A stretch of 35,281 nucleotides of DNA from assembly GCF_001426565.1 (NCBI RefSeq), contig NZ_LMFA01000014.1, forward strand, positions 1 to 35,281, read 5' to 3'. Shown here in pieces: positions 32,016 through 35,281 of this stretch (the first letter of the stretch is position 1; every line of letters begins with the position of its first letter). The notes beneath the pieces were generated by a model that was given only the letters and a program-made list of their open reading frames with translations, was not told the DNA's origin and ran no database searches. Origin of the DNA: Rhizobium sp. Root482. Its GTDB lineage: Bacteria > Pseudomonadota > Alphaproteobacteria > Rhizobiales > Rhizobiaceae. Both the position numbers and the translations under genes were made by a program.

Positions 32016-33548
32016 CTACTTTTCGTATGGTGACTTTATTGGAAAAAGCTCTGACATAAATCGAAGCACGAGCTGGTGTTGCTTTTTCCAGTTTCGAGAA
32101 TCGCCCACGGATGCGTCATTGAGGCAAAAAGTTATCGGTGCAGGCTTTGAATAGTAATTCTCCAGCGTGCTCGCGACGCCCAGTGCCGAGTTTCCCGAAA
32201 TGTTTATGTATTGATAATCTATGTCACCATAGACCGCATTACGTGTAGCAAGTGCGTAGTTGGTAAAGAGATAGGTGGCGACGGAAATATCCGTTGGGCT
32301 GCGAAACTGTGAGGACCGCACGTCACTAAATTGTTTAGGAAACTCTCTCTCTAGTTCGAGCATCAGCGTCTTCGACATTGCGTAGGGGGCGTGTTTCGGG
32401 CGCTTCCTAACAGCGAGGTTAAATCGCTCTGAAATCAATTTAGCTGTATTGTTCCCCGCATATTCGGCCGAACTCCGTAGGTCGACAAGTGGTCCCTGAG
32501 GTATTCTACTCTGGGTAACGAAAACCTTCAGTATGCCGTTTGGATCAAAAAAAACGTCAGGGAGAGTTGGCCTTGCTAAGAATACGTCGTCATTGAAGTA
32601 GAGGAAGTGTTCGGACAATCCGGGTATCCGATGAAGCACAGACTCGATTGCATGGCTATTAAACGTGGGTAGGGCGCTTCCCTCAGGGAAAATTTCGCGG
32701 TGGTCTATTATACGGCAGCGGGGATGTTCTTTGAGCCAGCGCGGAGTCTGCCGGTCCGTAACAATATAGATATTACGAATCCAGGGAGCATATTGCAGCA
32801 AAGATCGGATAGAGTACCTAAGTTCATCTCTATTCTCAAATCGCGATCTAATGTTAGCATCTTTGTTAGCGGCACTCGATTTTCCTTCCACGGCGGCTTT
32901 TCGAGCGAGCCATTCTGGGTCTGATCCGTCCACCCATGTATAGACAACGTCGATGTCGAATTTGATTCGATCAATGGCTCTCCGACTGGCGTCTTCCAAG
33001 CGGGCTTTGATTTGCTCGGGTTCGCCGAAAACCCGTGGCGTCATTCTTTCTCCGGAAATAGCCTCCAACCATTGATCACTTTTTCTATAAAATGTGACGC
33101 GTGTCGCGTAACGCCAGTTGAACTTCGGAATTTTGTTCCGGATGCTATAAAACCGGCAAATCGATACTGAAGACACCTGCGGCCCGACCATCTGTGATAG
33201 CCCTTCGGCAGTGCGGACACGCTTCGAGGACGAGCCCTTCACGGCGATTTCTGCCCCTAATGTGTCGTCCCAGAGTGCAGCGGCGGCGGAGAAAAACCCT
33301 TTTTTATCGTCTTCGTGAAGGAATACTGCGGCAGTTTGCGGATTCTCACTTTCAACGTATAATGGTTCTATACCCGCATGAGAACACGCCCTTAGCACCA
33401 GCGACAGATTGTTCTGGCTGGCCTGCTCGGGCCCGAAAGGGTCGCCCACGTTAAGTAGCACGCGTCCGGGGACGGAAACTCGATTTACAACGTTTCCACT
33501 TTTCCGAGCCAATTTTCTAACGAAACGCAGGATTTTGGACGTAACCAT
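32016..33548 (-). CDS. Second Stealth-family sugar-phosphate transferase
   Basis: The 510-residue product has all four Stealth regions: CR1 D-V-V-Y-T-W-V-D-G-S-D (200-210); CR2 from R-D-E-L-R-Y-S-I-R-S (240-249) through A-P-W-I-R-N-I-Y-I-V-T-D to F-N-D-D (318-321); CR3 around K-H-A-P-Y-A-M; and a CR4-like C-terminus with C-L-N-D. It would transfer a sugar phosphate to a growing surface polymer. It is related to, but clearly diverged from, the first Stealth protein at 25192-26787. GGGAG lies before ATG 33548. Like the first, it is AT-richer than the window average, suggesting horizontal origin. Confidence 0.9.
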   Translation of the reverse strand: MVTSKILRFVRKLARKSGNVVNRVSVPGRVLLNVGDPFGPEQASQNNLSLVLRACSHAGIEPLYVESENPQTAAVFLHEDDKKGFFSAAAALWDDTLGAEIAVKGSSSKRVRTAEGLSQMVGPQVSSVSICRFYSIRNKIPKFNWRYATRVTFYRKSDQWLEAISGERMTPRVFGEPEQIKARLEDASRRAIDRIKFDIDVVYTWVDGSDPEWLARKAAVEGKSSAANKDANIRSRFENRDELRYSIRSLLQYAPWIRNIYIVTDRQTPRWLKEHPRCRIIDHREIFPEGSALPTFNSHAIESVLHRIPGLSEHFLYFNDDVFLARPTLPDVFFDPNGILKVFVTQSRIPQGPLVDLRSSAEYAGNNTAKLISERFNLAVRKRPKHAPYAMSKTLMLELEREFPKQFSDVRSSQFRSPTDISVATYLFTNYALATRNAVYGDIDYQYINISGNSALGVASTLENYYSKPAPITFCLNDASVGDSRNWKKQHQLVLRFMSELFPIKSPYEK

Positions 33549-33946
33549 GATGCTCCCTTTCGGAAGGGATAAATTCCGGCTCAGACTTTATGTCAAGTTG
33601 CGGCTCGCATTTTTTTGTTTTTTTGGATGATTGGAGTCTTTGATCAGAAAAATTTGTGAGAAGAGCTAAGAGATTGACTGCTAGTCGGACGATCAAAGCG
33701 TGGCCATGTCCAAAAGCCTGCGACCTTCGAACTCGACGGTTCAGTGCATAATCGGCGCCGGATCTCAACTGATATTTCTTCAGCTCGCAGATACGCTAAA
33801 ATCAGTAGTTTTTTTTAAACGGCCTCGGCGATCCACATCGAGAGAGTAGATCGTGTCCGCCAAATGAGTGTAGCTTCCGCGCACGCTGTGCGTTCCGGAC
33901 AGAGCCGGGACGTGTCAGCTTGCCGCCGTCAGGGCAGATGAGCGAA
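33549..33946. other. Stretch upstream of the second Stealth gene, no gene seen
   Basis: About 400 AT-rich bases with T-tracts near 33609-33620 and A/T runs near 33808-33816. The promoter of the leftward Stealth gene should be in the first 100-150 bases. No coding frame is convincing. The part after about 33800 may be the tail of the IS256-family relic that follows. Confidence 0.35.
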
Positions 33947-34230
33947 TCATCGCTCATTGACGATTTTTTCCTGCTGCCACAAAGCGAGGAGTTGAAAGGT
34001 CCACTCATCATTCTGCTCAAGGAGTAATGCGCCCACACGTTCGGTGATGGCATCATCGTTGGGAAAGATGCCAGCGACCTCCCCTTAGCGCTTGATCTCG
34101 CCATTCAATCGCTCGACAGGATTTGTGCTGTGATTCTTAGTCCAGTGCGACCTTGGAAAGGTCATGTCGGCGAGCACTTTCCTACTCGGCGCTGTCGATG
34201 AGCGTGGCGAGTTTCAGCACTTTCGGTCTA
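33947..34230 (-). pseudogene. IS256-family transposase, degenerate C-terminal relic
   Basis: Minus-strand translation gives the C-terminal end of an IS256-family transposase: P-K-V-L-K-L-A-T-L-I-D-S-A-E, then after a stop and frameshift V-L-A-D-M-T-F-P and H-S-T-N-P-V-E-R-L-N-G-E-I-K-R. After an in-frame TAA (34085-34087) comes A-G-I-F-P-N-D-D-A-I-T-E-R-V-G and L-L-E-Q-N-D-E-W. The upstream two thirds are missing. It lies in the opposite orientation to the N-terminal relic at 28237. Confidence 0.82.
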
Positions 34231-34502
34231 GTCTAGCATCGGCCGCGAAAGCGTTGCCTTGCATACTGCGTTGGGGGTGCGCCTTCCCGAAAATGAGCAT
34301 ATCCAGCAAGCATTATCTATGCTTCAACATGTATGAACGACATTTTTGAGAAAGCTTCAATGTACAATTGAGCTAATTCGCCTGTTTTCGTCCCCGGAGA
34401 ATATTTTCGCGGTGCTGACAATGTTCCATCGTGAGGTATTGTACCCAGCAATAGAACAGATAGGAAGGATCTAGGAACGAATCATTGTAACGAGGAACGG
34501 AT

Positions 34503-35281
34503 ATGTGCGGCATCGTCGGTATCGTTGGAAATCAGCCTGTCTCCGAGCGGCTTGTCGATGCGCTGAAGCGGCTCGAATATCGCGGCTATGATTCCGCCGG
34601 GGTGGCGACGATCCATCAGGGTGTGCTCGACCGCCGCCGCGCCGAAGGCAAGCTGGTCAATCTGGAAACCAAGCTGCGCGGCGCGCCGCTTTCCGGCCGG
34701 ACCGGCATCGCCCATACGCGCTGGGCGACCCATGGCGCACCGACGGAAGACAATGCCCATCCGCATTTCACCGATGGGATTGCCGTGGTCCATAACGGCA
34801 TCATCGAGAATTTTTCCGAATTGAAGGATGAACTGATTGCCGCCGGCGCCGTCTTCCGGTCGCAGACCGATACGGAAGTGGTGGCGCAACTGCTGGCAAA
34901 GCTGATCCGCGATGGAGCAAGCCACCGGGATGCCATGCAGGCGGTGCTGCGTCGGGTCACCGGCGCCTATGCGCTTGCGGTCATCTTTCAGGATGCGCCA
35001 GGGACGATCATGGCGGCGCGCAGCGGCCCGCCGCTGGCGGTCGGTTTCGGCAAGGGGGAGATGTTCCTTGGCTCCGATGCCATCGCGCTGTCGCCCTTCA
35101 CCAACGAGATCACCTATCTGATCGATGGCGACTGGGCGGTGCTGAGCGCCGAGGGCGTCGAAATCCTCGACCATGACGGCAAGCCGGTTTCACGGCCGCG
35201 TCAGGTCTCGGTCGCGGCCGCCTATATGGTCGACAAGGGCAATCATCGCCATTTCATGGAAAAGGAAATCTACGAGCAGCC
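34503..35281 (+). CDS. glmS: Glutamine:fructose-6-phosphate aminotransferase, N-terminal part (runs off window)
   Basis: GlmS makes glucosamine-6-phosphate from fructose-6-phosphate and glutamine, the first step to UDP-GlcNAc for peptidoglycan and LPS; the rhizobial paralogue NodM feeds Nod factor synthesis. The 259 visible residues form the glutaminase domain with the catalytic N-terminal Cys (M-C-G-I-V-G-I-V-G), R-L-E-Y-R-G-Y-D-S-A-G, T-R-W-A-T-H-G and H-N-G-I-I-E-N. The isomerase domains lie beyond the window. GAGGA precedes the ATG. The gene is much GC-richer than the sequence before it. No glmU precedes it and I find no nod box upstream, so glmS versus nodM stays open. Confidence 0.93.
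   Translation, partial: MCGIVGIVGNQPVSERLVDALKRLEYRGYDSAGVATIHQGVLDRRRAEGKLVNLETKLRGAPLSGRTGIAHTRWATHGAPTEDNAHPHFTDGIAVVHNGIIENFSELKDELIAAGAVFRSQTDTEVVAQLLAKLIRDGASHRDAMQAVLRRVTGAYALAVIFQDAPGTIMAARSGPPLAVGFGKGEMFLGSDAIALSPFTNEITYLIDGDWAVLSAEGVEILDHDGKPVSRPRQVSVAAAYMVDKGNHRHFMEKEIYEQ

Noticed and set aside
34330..34502. Possible nod box upstream of the glmS/nodM gene
   Set aside because: The spaced ATC-N9-GAT pattern and the conserved tail of nod boxes are not present in this stretch.
1..35281. CRISPR arrays, tRNA and rRNA genes, replication genes (repABC) and relaxase genes
   Set aside because: None was found: no regular short repeats with spacers, no RNA gene signatures, and no frame resembling RepA, RepB, RepC, TraA or VirD2.

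Overview
The window looks like an accessory replicon or genomic island of an alphaproteobacterium in the Rhizobiales, most likely Rhizobiaceae (Rhizobium, Sinorhizobium or Agrobacterium). This rests on a VirB-type type IV secretion operon of the conjugative-plasmid kind, high-GC rhizobial codon use, several transposase relics of types common in rhizobia, and a GlmS/NodM reading frame that resembles rhizobial proteins. The genus is inferred, not read directly.

Region 1 (1-8101, minus strand) is one tightly packed virB operon. From its promoter it runs virB1 (lytic transglycosylase), virB2 (pilin), virB3, virB4 (ATPase), a second lytic-transglycosylase gene, virB5, a small lipoprotein gene, virB6, virB8 and virB9. 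Most neighbours overlap or lie a few bases apart. virB9 stops after about 90 codons because an IS5-like element, whose first transposase codons are visible at the window edge, is inserted in it. virB10, virB11 and virD4 are not in the window, and no virB7 lies between virB6 and virB8.

Region 2 (8267-11246, plus strand) diverges from the virB operon. It encodes two exported proteins resembling staphylococcal-nuclease-like (thermonuclease) folds, a TrbM-like exported cysteine-containing protein and an XRE-family regulator. It is probably the second arm of the conjugation module.

Region 3 (11257-23280) is a self-contained metabolic and regulatory island. Reading leftwards from a central divergent promoter at about 17.72-17.93 kb are a four-gene polyamine/opine-type ABC importer (ATPase, two permeases, binding protein), an atypical OmpR/PhoB-type response regulator, an alpha-oxoamine synthase (PLP enzyme of the KBL/BioF/ALAS/SPT/CqsA family) and a small unknown gene. 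Reading rightwards are a GntR/FCD repressor, a class-III aminotransferase of the glutamate-1-semialdehyde aminomutase type, a thiamine-diphosphate enzyme of the acetolactate-synthase family, an SDR reductase and a second atypical OmpR/PhoB-type regulator. The last three metabolic genes overlap at stop/start codons. A perfect 16-bp palindrome precedes the aminotransferase gene, and a related half-matching site lies just before the GntR gene. The set suggests uptake of an amino compound and its conversion through keto, hydroxyketone or aminoketone intermediates. Whether this is catabolism or production of a small signalling molecule cannot be decided from sequence alone.

Region 4 (23270-34230) is a mosaic of cargo genes and broken insertion sequences. 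It holds a small convergent gene, a fused nucleotidyltransferase-HEPN protein, two Stealth-family phosphotransferases (surface polysaccharide synthesis), a sulfotransferase-like protein with a helical N-terminal region, one apparently complete IS630-family element with a -1 frameshift site, and relics of IS110, IS3 and IS256 family elements.

Region 5 (34503 to the end) is the start of an intact, distinctly GC-rich glutamine:fructose-6-phosphate aminotransferase gene (glmS, or its symbiotic paralogue nodM). It marks a sharp change of composition and possibly the edge of the accessory region.
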